A stretch of DNA of 64,000 nucleotides, taken from the NCBI GenBank assembly GCA_049969715.1, contig JBMFOH010000001.1, forward strand, positions 83,977-147,976. The letters are read 5' to 3'. Numbering within the stretch: position 1 is the stretch's first letter; every line of letters begins with the position of its first letter. Position numbers and translations under genes: made by a program. This DNA is from JBMFOH01 sp049969715 [NCBI: bacterium]. Lineage in GTDB: Bacteria > DUMJ01. The notes under the pieces are model-generated. The model was not told the DNA's origin. It did not search any database and saw nothing but the letters and a program-made list of their open reading frames with translations. Below are positions 30,203 to 38,836 of the stretch, one piece after another.

Positions 30203-31894
30203 ACTTTTTATCCTTCTTATCAGATCGATCTCAGATATCATAAATGAATCTGTTCTATATTCTGATTCTTTACTCTCTTCATACCTTGTAGCCCAGGCAG
30301 GCATAGGAAACCTTATAAGAACCGTTTGGGGTAGATTCGGCTGATAAACAAGCATCTGTCCAGGTATTAGATATTGAACCCTTCTTTTATTTAATGGACC
30401 TAGATAATCATATTCACTGTGCTCCGCCTCACTAGCATCCATATTGCCGCACACTCTTATAGATGCGTTTGATACAACCCTATGAGATACTTCACTAGCA
30501 GTTTGCTGTGCTCCTACCAGTATTATCCCTAAACTTCTTCCTCTTTCAGCTATATCGAGGACGGTATCTGCGATGGGACTTTCTCCTGTTTGAGGAGCAT
30601 ATTTATTGAGTTCGTCAAGAACTATAAATACCAAGGGCCAAGGTGTTCCAGATTCCTCCTTCTTTTCTACTATAGATTTAAGGACTGCGCCTACAGTAAA
30701 ATATTGAGCCCTTGGTGTAAGTCTGTGAATATCTATCACATTTACCTGGGCTTCCTCCCAATCTATTCTATAATCTGTTTCCTCAAAGGGTAAAGACTCA
30801 GGCAGTATCAGTGAGCCTATATCGTGTTCAGCCCTATACAACCTTCTTATAAATGCATCTCGAGTGGATTGAGCAACCCTTCCAAGAATATCATCTATAT
30901 TGTCTTCTAATGTCTTTACCATACTTTCAATAGACTGAAATCCAAACTCTCCACTCATCTCTTTATTAAGCCAGTTAGTAGCCAATTTTATTGCCAAATA
31001 CAGCTGACTTGTATCAGAGAGATCTTTAGGAGAGAATAGATACCAGAATAAGTCTTGAGTTGCAATATCTTTTATAGTCCAGGCAAAAGGCTTTACTCCA
31101 TCCATTCTACTTTCAGTATTTGGTAGGACCTCTTCATACTGCCCTCTCCTTGGCCTGGGAGGAGCATAGAATCTTACACTTCCAAATGGTTTTGGCTCAA
31201 GTCCCATAATTTCATATATCTTTTTCTCCTGGTCACTTAACATTACATTTGGTTTATCCAAGAATAAGAGGTCTTCTCCCTTTACGTTGAATATTACTGC
31301 ATGAGTATTCCTAAGTCCTGCTGCCGGATAGGCACTTAGAACCTCTTTAAGTTTTGAAAAGAATGAGTAGAGTAAAAATGTGGCATAAGAGGTCTTAGTT
31401 GCTACACCACTCTTACCGCTTATATTTATATGGGCACCTTTCATCCCAAGGAGAAAGTCTAGGTCTATGTATGCAGGGGCATTGTTAGAAAGTACTCCAC
31501 AAGGTATCCTTCTTTTACCCATCGTATCATAATAAAGGGCAAACTCTGTGTCTTGAGCAGTAGCCAATCTTACCTCTTTCCCAGGCTTTGGAGGGACCTT
31601 TGGACTGCTTCCATCATCTGCCAATGTCCTAGTAGCTACTACGTGACAGTAATATGTAAGGTTGGCATCAAAGAGTCCTTGAGAATGAAATCTTGCCTGT
31701 TCATTAGTCTCTATCCCTTCTAATTTATGAATTACCTGATCTACAATTCCATATATCGTTACATTCCCAAACCTAGGATACTCACATGAGGTTACTACAA
31801 TATCATCGACTTGAACAGCGTAATCTGAATTTACCTCTATATAAAATTCAAATGGGGTTGCATCCTTAGTTCCTAATACTATTCCTATTGCCAT
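30182..31894 (-). CDS. herA: HerA-like DNA-translocating ATPase (FtsK-HerA superfamily)
   Basis: Hexameric DNA pump that works with NurA nuclease in DNA-end resection and in several defence systems. An N-terminal beta-barrel (about 1-130) precedes the RecA-like core. The P-loop reads ISGKSGVATKTS, with Thr where the usual Gly precedes Lys. Walker B is FIVLDELNKY, and the sensor region is VGAQQTASEVSHR. It overlaps nurA by ten bases, with GGAGG inside the nurA end. The unusual P-loop may be normal for this subfamily; activity is unproven. Confidence 0.87.
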   Translation of the reverse strand: MAIGIVLGTKDATPFEFYIEVNSDYAVQVDDIVVTSCEYPRFGNVTIYGIVDQVIHKLEGIETNEQARFHSQGLFDANLTYYCHVVATRTLADDGSSPKVPPKPGKEVRLATAQDTEFALYYDTMGKRRIPCGVLSNNAPAYIDLDFLLGMKGAHINISGKSGVATKTSYATFLLYSFFSKLKEVLSAYPAAGLRNTHAVIFNVKGEDLLFLDKPNVMLSDQEKKIYEIMGLEPKPFGSVRFYAPPRPRRGQYEEVLPNTESRMDGVKPFAWTIKDIATQDLFWYLFSPKDLSDTSQLYLAIKLATNWLNKEMSGEFGFQSIESMVKTLEDNIDDILGRVAQSTRDAFIRRLYRAEHDIGSLILPESLPFEETDYRIDWEEAQVNVIDIHRLTPRAQYFTVGAVLKSIVEKKEESGTPWPLVFIVLDELNKYAPQTGESPIADTVLDIAERGRSLGIILVGAQQTASEVSHRVVSNASIRVCGNMDASEAEHSEYDYLGPLNKRRVQYLIPGQMLVYQPNLPQTVLIRFPMPAWATRYEESKESEYRTDSFMISEIDLIRRIKSKKGDSL

Positions 31895-32883
31895 CTTTGA
31901 CCTCCTTTGTGGGCTTCTGCTATAAGTCTTCTCAATGTTACCCTTATATGATCTAGAGGATGAAACATTGCCCTAAGTCTTCTCTCTAGACTTTCTAAGG
32001 GTGCTAGATTCTCTGGAGCCCTGCTACTTAAAGTGTTGCTACTAGCCAAGGTTGGTAAGAGGTACCCTGAGAATTGCGCTAAGTCTATTACCTCTTCTAA
32101 TGTTAAATTTGAGGGGGCTTCCAATCTTACCAGTCCTAAAAATTGGTGTTCAAAATACTGAGGGTCTTTTAGTCTTAGATACCAAGAATATTTTAATGGC
32201 AGGTCCTCTGATGTTTCTATAAGAAATACAGGTGTCCTCTCTCCTCTCCTTAATGAGACTAGTGTCTCCCAACATCTACCTGTAAGATAGTATCTACGGG
32301 TACTTTTTACAAAACCTAAAGTGACCCCTGTTTTAGAAAACGGCACCTGTAATGGTCCATCAGCAATTACAGTATAACCCATCATAGATAGTTTTAGTGC
32401 TGTTTCCTTTTCTCTTTCTCTCATCTTTTGAAGAAACATTCTGTATATACCCTCGTCCCCTGTTTCTACTGCATTTACTGGTTCATATCTTGCCTTCCCC
32501 AAAAGAAGGGGACTATTTACTGTTATCCCTGGAGGGAATACTATTATACATTCTGCCTGGTTTCTCTCCATCACCTTACCCTTACTTAGATCAAATGCCC
32601 CAACTACGAACTCTCCAAGCAGTGCAGACCTACCTGAGTTACCAATCATAAGATGGGTATCTGTTCTACGAACCCCGTCTACCAAGGCTACCTTATCTAT
32701 TACTACTTTTCTATCTATCTTTATAGGTCGCCAGTTTTTCCCCTCTAGTTCTACGTCTTGATTTACCCTTACCGGTAGGGTCTCATTATTCAGGTCTACT
32801 GGGTCATCTAAGGTATCATTCCACCAGGTTTGAGATATCTCGAACCTTTTTATAAACTCAATTGCCGAACTATCTAATTTCAT
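31885..32883 (-). CDS. nurA: NurA domain nuclease
   Basis: NurA-type 5'-3' exonuclease, partner of HerA. Candidate metal-binding acidic residues lie in ALVDGVRRTDT (about 68) and VIADGPLQVPF (about 171); GFVKSTRRYYLT and SWYLRL are also family-like. Length 332 aa. The ATG lies within the stop of a 44-aa upstream ORF (ATGA) and has only a weak ribosome site of its own, so translation is probably coupled. Identification rests on these motifs and on the herA neighbour. Confidence 0.83.
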   Translation of the reverse strand: MKLDSSAIEFIKRFEISQTWWNDTLDDPVDLNNETLPVRVNQDVELEGKNWRPIKIDRKVVIDKVALVDGVRRTDTHLMIGNSGRSALLGEFVVGAFDLSKGKVMERNQAECIIVFPPGITVNSPLLLGKARYEPVNAVETGDEGIYRMFLQKMREREKETALKLSMMGYTVIADGPLQVPFSKTGVTLGFVKSTRRYYLTGRCWETLVSLRRGERTPVFLIETSEDLPLKYSWYLRLKDPQYFEHQFLGLVRLEAPSNLTLEEVIDLAQFSGYLLPTLASSNTLSSRAPENLAPLESLERRLRAMFHPLDHIRVTLRRLIAEAHKGGQRWQ

Positions 32884-33014
32884 ATTATCTTTTTTCTTAT
32901 AGAGATTGGTAATGATAGGAGTTCGGAAAGGATAAACCCCTTTATGATGTCACTTTGAGTATAGAGAGGTTGTAATTCTTTTTCTTCCATAGGCTTTTTA
33001 ATCTCTTCGTTCAC
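32880..33014 (-). CDS. 44-aa small protein between floA and nurA
   Basis: GTG at 33014 overlaps the floA stop (GTGA), and GAGGGTGA lies six bases upstream. The frame ends in TGA overlapping the nurA ATG. The product starts [18 protein letters not shown] and continues into an amphipathic helix ([15 protein letters not shown]) with a basic tail. Both overlaps and the ribosome site argue that it is translated. No family is recognised. It may be a small adaptor linking the flotillin and the HerA-NurA complex, or merely a coupling ORF. Confidence 0.7.
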   Translation of the reverse strand: MNEEIKKPMEEKELQPLYTQSDIIKGFILSELLSLPISIRKKII

Positions 33015-33997
33015 TTTTGCTCACCCTCTTGTGGAGGAACCATCTTAGAGAATGATTCCCTCATAGATGTATCAGATTGAATATTCTTTAGATTATAATA
33101 GTCAAAAACTCCAAGCTTTCCCTCTTTAAATGCCTGGGCAATAGCTCTTGGAATTTCTGCTTCTGCCTCTACCACTTTTGCTCTCATTTCCTGTGTATAT
33201 GCCTTCATCTCTTGTTCTTGAGCTACAGCCATAGCTCTCCTCTGTTCTGCTCTTGCCTGGGCTATTCTTTTATCAGCCTCTGCCTGGTCTATCTGAAGTC
33301 TCGCCCCTATATTGGCACCTACATCTACATCTGCTATATCTATAGAGAGTATCTCAAATGCAGTGCCTGCATCTAGCCCTTTGGCGAGTACTGTTCTAGA
33401 TATACTATCAGGATTTTCCAGAACCTCCTTATGAGATGCTGCTGACCCTATAGTGGTAACTATCCCTTCTCCTACCCTTGCAATTATCGTTGCCTCTCCT
33501 GCTCCTCCTACTAGTCTATCTATATTTGCCCTTACTGTGACCCTTGCCTTTGCTTTAAGTTCTATCCCGTCTTTGGCAACCGCTGCTACTACAGGGGTCT
33601 CTATAACCTTAGGATTTACGCTCATCTGAACTGCTTCTAAAACGTCTCTTCCTGCTAGGTCTATAGCTGCTGCCCTGGTAAAATTTAATGGGATTCCTGC
33701 TCTTTCTGCGGCAATGATGGCATCAACAACCTTGTCTACATTTCCTCCTGCCAGATAGTGGGCTTCCAATTGATTTATATTCAAATCTAGTCCTGCCTTT
33801 ATAGCCTTTATAAGGGGAAGTACTATCTTATGAGGAGGTACCCTTCTCAATCTCATTCCTATAAGGGTTACTATGTTCACCCTTACTGATGCAGCCATAG
33901 CAGATATCCAAAGCCCAAGTGGGACAAACTGGAAAAATAAAATTACAGCAATAATAATGACTATTATTGGCAACCAATAAACAAAACCGACCTCCAT
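33011..33997 (-). CDS. floA: Flotillin-like protein FloA (SPFH domain)
   Basis: Membrane scaffold of functional microdomains. An N-terminal membrane hairpin (about 5-30) is followed by the SPFH/band-7 domain (about 40-220) and an Ala/Glu-rich coiled coil (about 225-295; [20 protein letters not shown]). The sequence is typical of the YqfA/UPF0365 family, including [19 protein letters not shown] and [14 protein letters not shown]. 328 aa is full length. It follows nfeD by ten bases, the usual nfeD-floA pairing. Confidence 0.97.
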   Translation of the reverse strand: MEVGFVYWLPIIVIIIAVILFFQFVPLGLWISAMAASVRVNIVTLIGMRLRRVPPHKIVLPLIKAIKAGLDLNINQLEAHYLAGGNVDKVVDAIIAAERAGIPLNFTRAAAIDLAGRDVLEAVQMSVNPKVIETPVVAAVAKDGIELKAKARVTVRANIDRLVGGAGEATIIARVGEGIVTTIGSAASHKEVLENPDSISRTVLAKGLDAGTAFEILSIDIADVDVGANIGARLQIDQAEADKRIAQARAEQRRAMAVAQEQEMKAYTQEMRAKVVEAEAEIPRAIAQAFKEGKLGVFDYYNLKNIQSDTSMRESFSKMVPPQEGEQK

Positions 33998-34007
33998 ATT
34001 GCACCTC

Positions 34008-35285
34008 CTAAATCTTTCTCACGAATATTTTATTACCTACTACCTTTGTAACTATTACCCTAGTACCAGAAGATATATATTCGCCTTCCGTAAGACAGTC
34101 ATACCTTTCCCCTCCTATTTCTACTATTCCAGTAGGCCTCAACAGGGTAACTGCTGTACCTTCTTTTCCTATAAGTCTTTCCTGCTGAACTACTACGGTA
34201 GTGAATCCTCCCTCTGATCTCTCAGACTCTTTTAAAGCAACACGTTTCCAGATAAAGCTTTCAGGTAGGTAACGTATAAATAGAATCACTATAGCTACAA
34301 TGAGTACAGTTGCCATAGTAAGAGACCTTACAGCGTTTATTCCTCCTCCCAATACTAGGTAGAGGCTAATAAATATAGATACTATCCCTGTTATCCCAGT
34401 AATACCAAACCCTGGGGTATGAAGTTCTATAAGAAGGAGTATTATACCTCCTATTATCAAGATAATTGCTTCTATTCCTGCTAGACCTGCAAGATAATTA
34501 CCAACAAAGGTAATCACTATAAGTGTAATACCTAGTATTCCAGGTATTCCAAATCCAGGTATCTGAAATTCTATGAGGAGTAAGAGTATACCTCCAAGAA
34601 GGAAGAGAAAACTATAAGTACTATCTGAAGTGATCTGGGATAACCTCTCTGACCAGTTCATATTTTCATCTATCACTCTAGGATTTGATAGGTTTAGCTT
34701 CTTCCAGAGTTCTTCATAATTATTTGCTATAAAGTCTCCATAGCCAAGCTCTTTTGCCTGTTTAGATGTAATAGTAAGAAGCTTCCCTGGTGGCTTTATG
34801 TTCTTTAAAGAAATACTTTGGTCTACCATTGCCCCTGCTATCTCTGGATTCCTTCCTCTCTTTTCTGCAGTGGCTTCAAATTCAGCCCTTAATGCAGATA
34901 CAGTCTTTTCTTCTAAAGGACGTGGCTCGGCTGCACCCATAGAGCCACTTTCAGTGAACGCAATCTTATTACATGCCAATGCTATGAGCGCACCAGCAGA
35001 CCATGCTCTGTTCTTTATAAATGCTACTGTAGGAATAGAACCTTCCAAAAGGATATCCCTAATCTTTACAGCAGAGGCCACTAAGCCTCCGAATGTATCT
35101 ATCTCTACTATAACATAACTGGCATCATCTCTAGCAGCATCACTTAGTCCTCTCCTAACAAGGGTAAAGATCCCTTCATTAATCATCCCTGAGATATGGA
35201 TGATGTAAACAGTATTCGCTCTACTATAGCTAGGAAAGATCAATACGATTATTAGGACCAAGAGAGAAAACAAGACCCTTTTCAC
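34008..35285 (-). CDS. nfeD: NfeD family membrane serine protease (ClpP-like domain + TM + OB fold)
   Basis: A signal/anchor (1-23) precedes a ClpP-class protease domain (about 25-215), four or five membrane helices (about 225-345) and a C-terminal NfeD OB-fold (about 365-425). The catalytic Ser is Ser96 in [19 protein letters not shown] and SGSMGAAEP are family motifs. Members cleave stomatin/flotillin-type proteins, so the downstream floA product is the likely partner. The start is GTG with AGGAGGAG. The promoter immediately upstream is palindromic. Confidence 0.95.
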   Translation of the reverse strand: MKRVLFSLLVLIIVLIFPSYSRANTVYIIHISGMINEGIFTLVRRGLSDAARDDASYVIVEIDTFGGLVASAVKIRDILLEGSIPTVAFIKNRAWSAGALIALACNKIAFTESGSMGAAEPRPLEEKTVSALRAEFEATAEKRGRNPEIAGAMVDQSISLKNIKPPGKLLTITSKQAKELGYGDFIANNYEELWKKLNLSNPRVIDENMNWSERLSQITSDSTYSFLFLLGGILLLLIEFQIPGFGIPGILGITLIVITFVGNYLAGLAGIEAIILIIGGIILLLIELHTPGFGITGITGIVSIFISLYLVLGGGINAVRSLTMATVLIVAIVILFIRYLPESFIWKRVALKESERSEGGFTTVVVQQERLIGKEGTAVTLLRPTGIVEIGGERYDCLTEGEYISSGTRVIVTKVVGNKIFVRKI

Positions 35286-35297
35286 TATCTCCTCCTG

Positions 35298-35319
35298 GAT
35301 AGTATTATACCATACTATC
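35298..35319 (-). promoter_or_regulatory. Extended -10 promoter of nfeD-floA-nurA-herA with overlapping palindrome
   Basis: On the minus strand TG-G-TATAAT spans 35312-35304. The same bases lie in a perfect 8-bp inverted repeat with 6-bp spacer (GATAGTAT / ATACTATC, 35298-35319). This could be an operator for a repressor, or chance symmetry. Confidence 0.6.
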
Positions 35320-35368
35320 GAATTAGTTTGTTTTTGCAGAGATGTTTGATAGATTCCCTAATTGAATT

Positions 35369-35884
35369 CTATTCTAGTTTAAGTGGATCTACAAAAAGGT
35401 CAACCCATGGTGACTTGTATGTAAACCAAACAAATAAGAATGCAGATGCAATAAATAGTATAAATACAACTATCTTAAACCCCAGAGAGACTCTAGCCTT
35501 CTCTACTCCTTTTTCTAATATTGCGGCGAATATTCCGGATATATATGTTACTATTAAAGCCCATGAGATCTCTCCGGGAGTTGTAGAGAATTTGCCCCAA
35601 AGAGCAGGAGCAAGATACCAGACTAGAAAGATTATCCAAGGTATAAAAATGGTTGCTAATGTTCTAGAATACCAAAAGTTATTACCTCTAAATCTTTTTT
35701 TGATAATTCCATACTCTATTATAAAGACAAAAAAGTAGGCAAAAAACCCCATCTTTAGATGCTGAAAAATGGATTCATTTGTTCCACATATTGGCTTTAG
35801 AAATTGTAGTCCGGTAGAGTCATAGCCAAAATGGAGTAAACTGAATAAAATTAGATAAATTAGTGCCTTTAGATATATATTCAT
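35369..35884 (-). CDS. DUF6512-like integral membrane protein
   Basis: 171 aa with five predicted transmembrane helices. NESIFQHLKMGFFAYF near residue 37 resembles the conserved stretch of the DUF6512 membrane family (recollection). Function is unknown. GGGAGG precedes the ATG. It stands alone, divergent from yjbQ, and upstream of nfeD on the same strand with an 83-base gap. Confidence 0.72.
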   Translation of the reverse strand: MNIYLKALIYLILFSLLHFGYDSTGLQFLKPICGTNESIFQHLKMGFFAYFFVFIIEYGIIKKRFRGNNFWYSRTLATIFIPWIIFLVWYLAPALWGKFSTTPGEISWALIVTYISGIFAAILEKGVEKARVSLGFKIVVFILFIASAFLFVWFTYKSPWVDLFVDPLKLE

Positions 35885-35936
35885 ATTATCCTCCCTTCCA
35901 TAAACACAAAGTCTAGATCAATTATAACTTGAATCC

Positions 35937-35945
35937 TGGTATAAT
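35937..35945 (+). promoter_or_regulatory. Extended -10 promoter of yjbQ
   Basis: TG-G-TATAAT at 35937-35945, preceded by GAATCC exactly as in the promoter at 23909. It lies 40 bases before the yjbQ ATG. Confidence 0.65.
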
Positions 35946-35985
35946 GAAATTTGAATCCAAATAATCTTTGAAGAGGTTGATGTGT

Positions 35986-36375
35986 ATGATTGAATATATT
36001 AGTATTAAAAGCTCATATAAACAGCAATTTATAAATATTACAGGATTGGTTCAGAGCGTTATAGATAGGCTAGGTGTTAGGGAAGGGGTATGTATAGTCT
36101 ATGTTCCACATACTACTGCCGGTATAACGATAAATGAAGATGCGGACCCTGATGTAATAGGAGATATTGGAAGACATCTAGACAGACTAGTTCCAGAAGG
36201 TATAGAGTTTAGACATATAGAAGGGAACTCTCCTGCACATATAAAGAGTTCATTAATAGGGCATTCTGTTACTATCCCCCTAGAGAATGGAAAGCTTCTA
36301 CTTGGCAGATGGCAAGGAATATTCTTCTGTGAATTTGATGGTCCGAGGCCTAGACAGGTTATAGTAAAACTATAG
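35986..36375 (+). CDS. yjbQ: YjbQ / UPF0047 family protein
   Basis: About 129 aa, the standard size of the family that has weak thiamine-phosphate-synthase activity in vitro but no settled physiological role. Signature motifs: VYVPHTTAGITINEDADPDV (conserved His/Glu), NSPAHIKSSLIGHS and GRWQGIFFCEFDGPR. Among several in-frame starts, the ATG at 35986 is nine bases from GAGG and gives the usual short N-terminus. Confidence 0.94.
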   Translation: MIEYISIKSSYKQQFINITGLVQSVIDRLGVREGVCIVYVPHTTAGITINEDADPDVIGDIGRHLDRLVPEGIEFRHIEGNSPAHIKSSLIGHSVTIPLENGKLLLGRWQGIFFCEFDGPRPRQVIVKL

Positions 36376-36497
36376 CTCTTTTAGAAAGACTTGTTGCAAA
36401 TGTTGAGATTCTAGTCCTCCTTATGAGGACTCCTTCGCTCACCTCTTTTTCTGTTGGGCCTTATATGCTATTCTTAGTATAGAAAGGAGACTGAAAG

Positions 36498-37559
36498 ATG
36501 AATCATGCTAGAAAGGAAAGAGTTGAGAATTATCTAAGAGCGATAAATTTTCAACATCCAATATGGATACCTAGCAGGGTTAGTATTATGCCTGCTACTT
36601 GGAGAAAGTATCGAGAGGCTTTAGAAGAAATTGTTCTTAGACATCCTAAGATATTCCCCGATTACAGAAAGGGAAGCGTAGACTTTGATGCAGTGAGTGA
36701 TCCAGGATACCGTAAGGGAAAATTTAAAGACAGCTGGGGATGCGTATGGGAAAATATAGAAGAGGGGTTAGAAGGAATAGTTATAGAGTCTCCACTAGAT
36801 GATTGGGAGAAGTTTGATAGTTATATTCCACCAGACCCTATAGTGCAGGAAGAAAGAGGAGGGGAACTAGACTGGGAAAAGGCTAGAGAAGTATTGAGAG
36901 AAAGAAAACTTAGGGGAGAATTAGCTACAGGTGGACTACGTCACGGATTTATGTATATGAGACTTTACTACCTTAGAGGTTTTGAGAATCTTATGATAGA
37001 TATAGCAACAGAAGACCCAAGATTAGAGAGACTGATAGATATGGTTCTTGAATATAATATAAAGCTTATAAAGAAATGGATCGATGTAGGGGCAGAATTC
37101 CTATACTTTGGAGACGATTTAGGAAATCAAGATAGGCTCCCGATAAGTCCTGAGAAATGGAGAAGATATCTAAAGCCATGTTATAAAGAAATGTTTGGTT
37201 TATGTAGAGAAAACAATGTCTATGTTTATTTCCATACCGATGGTCATATCCTAGAGATTGTAGATGACTTGATAGAATGTGGAATAAATGTATTGAACCC
37301 ACAGGTAAGAGCGAATACGATAGATGGGCTAGTAAAGACAGCAAAAGGTAAGGTGTGTATAGATTTAGACCTAGATAGACAGTTATTTCCATTTGCCACA
37401 CCTAAAGAGATAAGAGAACATATAGAAGAGGCAGTGAGAAGATTAAACAGCCCGAATGGTGGTTTGATTCTTATGGCTGAATGTGAGCCAGATGTTCCTC
37501 TTGAGAATATAGATGCTATATGTAGTGTATTAGAAGATGTCGGAGGGCCATCGGTATAG
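36498..37559 (+). CDS. Uroporphyrinogen-decarboxylase-family protein (MtaA/CmuA-like methyltransferase)
   Basis: URO-D fold of 353 aa. The heme-pathway N-terminal Arg motif is absent. FHTDGHILEIVDDLIECGIN and DLDRQLFPFATPKEI are typical of the branch that includes corrinoid-dependent methyltransferases, where His and Cys/Glu bind zinc. A role with cobalamin fits the adjacent B12 salvage operon but could be coincidence. AAAGGAG precedes the ATG. The last 30 bases overlap the convergent cobC-like gene. Confidence 0.82.
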   Translation: MNHARKERVENYLRAINFQHPIWIPSRVSIMPATWRKYREALEEIVLRHPKIFPDYRKGSVDFDAVSDPGYRKGKFKDSWGCVWENIEEGLEGIVIESPLDDWEKFDSYIPPDPIVQEERGGELDWEKAREVLRERKLRGELATGGLRHGFMYMRLYYLRGFENLMIDIATEDPRLERLIDMVLEYNIKLIKKWIDVGAEFLYFGDDLGNQDRLPISPEKWRRYLKPCYKEMFGLCRENNVYVYFHTDGHILEIVDDLIECGINVLNPQVRANTIDGLVKTAKGKVCIDLDLDRQLFPFATPKEIREHIEEAVRRLNSPNGGLILMAECEPDVPLENIDAICSVLEDVGGPSV

Positions 37560-38129
37560 GGTTATCTTGTATCTTTTCTCTCTTTCTATAACTACTATAG
37601 TATTATGGGAGATGTCAAGGTTCCAGTATGTATTACCAGTAGAGCCTATTAGGTCAAATATAAGTGCTTTTATAGGTCCTGCATGTGTGACTACTAAGAT
37701 ATCCTGAGATTTATTACTCTGAAACATCTCCTCTATTGCAGCTCTTACTCTATTGGCAAGTTCTTTTAGGGTCTCTCCATTGGGAGGAGACACTGTCCAG
37801 GGGTCTTTTTGCCACATCTTGAATAGTTTTGAATCCTCTTCCATCTCAAAGATAGATTTTCCTGTCCAGTTACCAAAGTCCATTTCTCTAAGAGATTCTT
37901 TGTATGTGATGTTTTGGAGATCTAACTCTTTTGCTATAATCTCTGCCGTCTCCTTTGCCCTAGTTAGGTCACTTGAATATATAATAGAGACCCTCTTACC
38001 TTTAAATGCAGAAGCTAAAACCTTGGCTTCTTTTCTTCCCAGTTCATTTAGAGGTATATCTTTTTGCCCCTGATATAATCCGTTTTTATTCCAATCTGTT
38101 TCTCCATGCCTTACAAGGTATATCTTCAT
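37530..38129 (-). CDS. cobC: Histidine phosphatase, probable alpha-ribazole phosphatase
   Basis: Phosphoglycerate-mutase-like phosphatase: the catalytic His is in LVRHGETDWN (RHG), the second His in VVTHAGPIKAL, and the acid donor in SLREMDFGNWTGK. 199 aa. The start overlaps the cobS stop (4 bases), which makes alpha-ribazole-phosphate dephosphorylation in nucleotide-loop assembly the best assignment. Without context the fold alone would not fix the substrate. Confidence 0.88.
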   Translation of the reverse strand: MKIYLVRHGETDWNKNGLYQGQKDIPLNELGRKEAKVLASAFKGKRVSIIYSSDLTRAKETAEIIAKELDLQNITYKESLREMDFGNWTGKSIFEMEEDSKLFKMWQKDPWTVSPPNGETLKELANRVRAAIEEMFQSNKSQDILVVTHAGPIKALIFDLIGSTGNTYWNLDISHNTIVVIEREKRYKITLYRWPSDIF

Positions 38130-38836
38130 AATATCAACAGGGTAATTAATTCAGTTATTTCACATATAGCACCATACATATCCCCTGTAAGTCCTCCTAT
38201 CCTTCTAGTAAGATATAATCCTATTAGATATCCTATAATAATTACAGCAAAAAATGCAAGTAATCCCTTCTCCCCTCCTGTTAAAAGACCCAGTACTAGA
38301 GTAATAGCTCCAGAAAAGATGATATCTCGTTGGGTTAATACGTTAGAGAATATACTCCCCTTTCCCTCCTTCCTTCCGTATGGGAAGAGATAGATGGAAA
38401 GAGTTATTAGAAACCTTCCATATATAGGAGCCACTATAACTCGTGTATAAGCGTTATATCCCTCTCCCAAGGAGAGAAACTTAAGTGTTAGCAGAAAGAA
38501 TATTGCTAGTGCACCCATTGTGCCTATCCTACTATCCCTCATAACCTCTAAGATACTTTCTCTGTCCTTTCTGCTAAGAATACCATCAAAGGTATCTGCT
38601 AGTCCATCTATATGGATACCACCAGTTATACCCTCCCAAGCTAGGATAGTAAGCATTATAGATATCCAGTACCCAGTAATTCTAGAAAAGAAGAATAAGA
38701 AAAGGGATAGGCTAAGACCTAGAAAAAATCCAACTAAGGGGAAAACTCTTGGGCTTTTTGCTAAAGCCCTCTCGTCTGTGCTTCTATTTATAGGCACAAT
38801 TGTGAGAAATTTTAGAGCCTCGAGAAACTCATTCAC
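38126..38836 (-). CDS. cobS: Adenosylcobinamide-GDP ribazoletransferase
   Basis: Integral membrane enzyme that joins alpha-ribazole to adenosylcobinamide-GDP, giving cobalamin. GGIHIDGLADTFDG with its Asp residues and DSRIGTMGA are CobS signatures; about six membrane helices are visible. A GTG at 38836 is placed nine bases from GGAG and gives the normal start MNEFLEALKFLTIVP. The longer frame up to 38884 would overlap cobT by 56 bases without need. Confidence 0.95.
   Translation of the reverse strand: MNEFLEALKFLTIVPINRSTDERALAKSPRVFPLVGFFLGLSLSLFLFFFSRITGYWISIMLTILAWEGITGGIHIDGLADTFDGILSRKDRESILEVMRDSRIGTMGALAIFFLLTLKFLSLGEGYNAYTRVIVAPIYGRFLITLSIYLFPYGRKEGKGSIFSNVLTQRDIIFSGAITLVLGLLTGGEKGLLAFFAVIIIGYLIGLYLTRRIGGLTGDMYGAICEITELITLLIL

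Noticed and set aside
35328-35738. 136-codon plus-strand ORF opposite the DUF6512-like gene
   Set aside because: The minus-strand gene has a ribosome site and membrane-protein pattern; the opposite frame has neither.
36413-36431. Hairpin AGTCCTC/GAGGACT after yjbQ as terminator
   Set aside because: Only 7 bp and no T-run directly after it; left as nothing definite in the 122-base gap.
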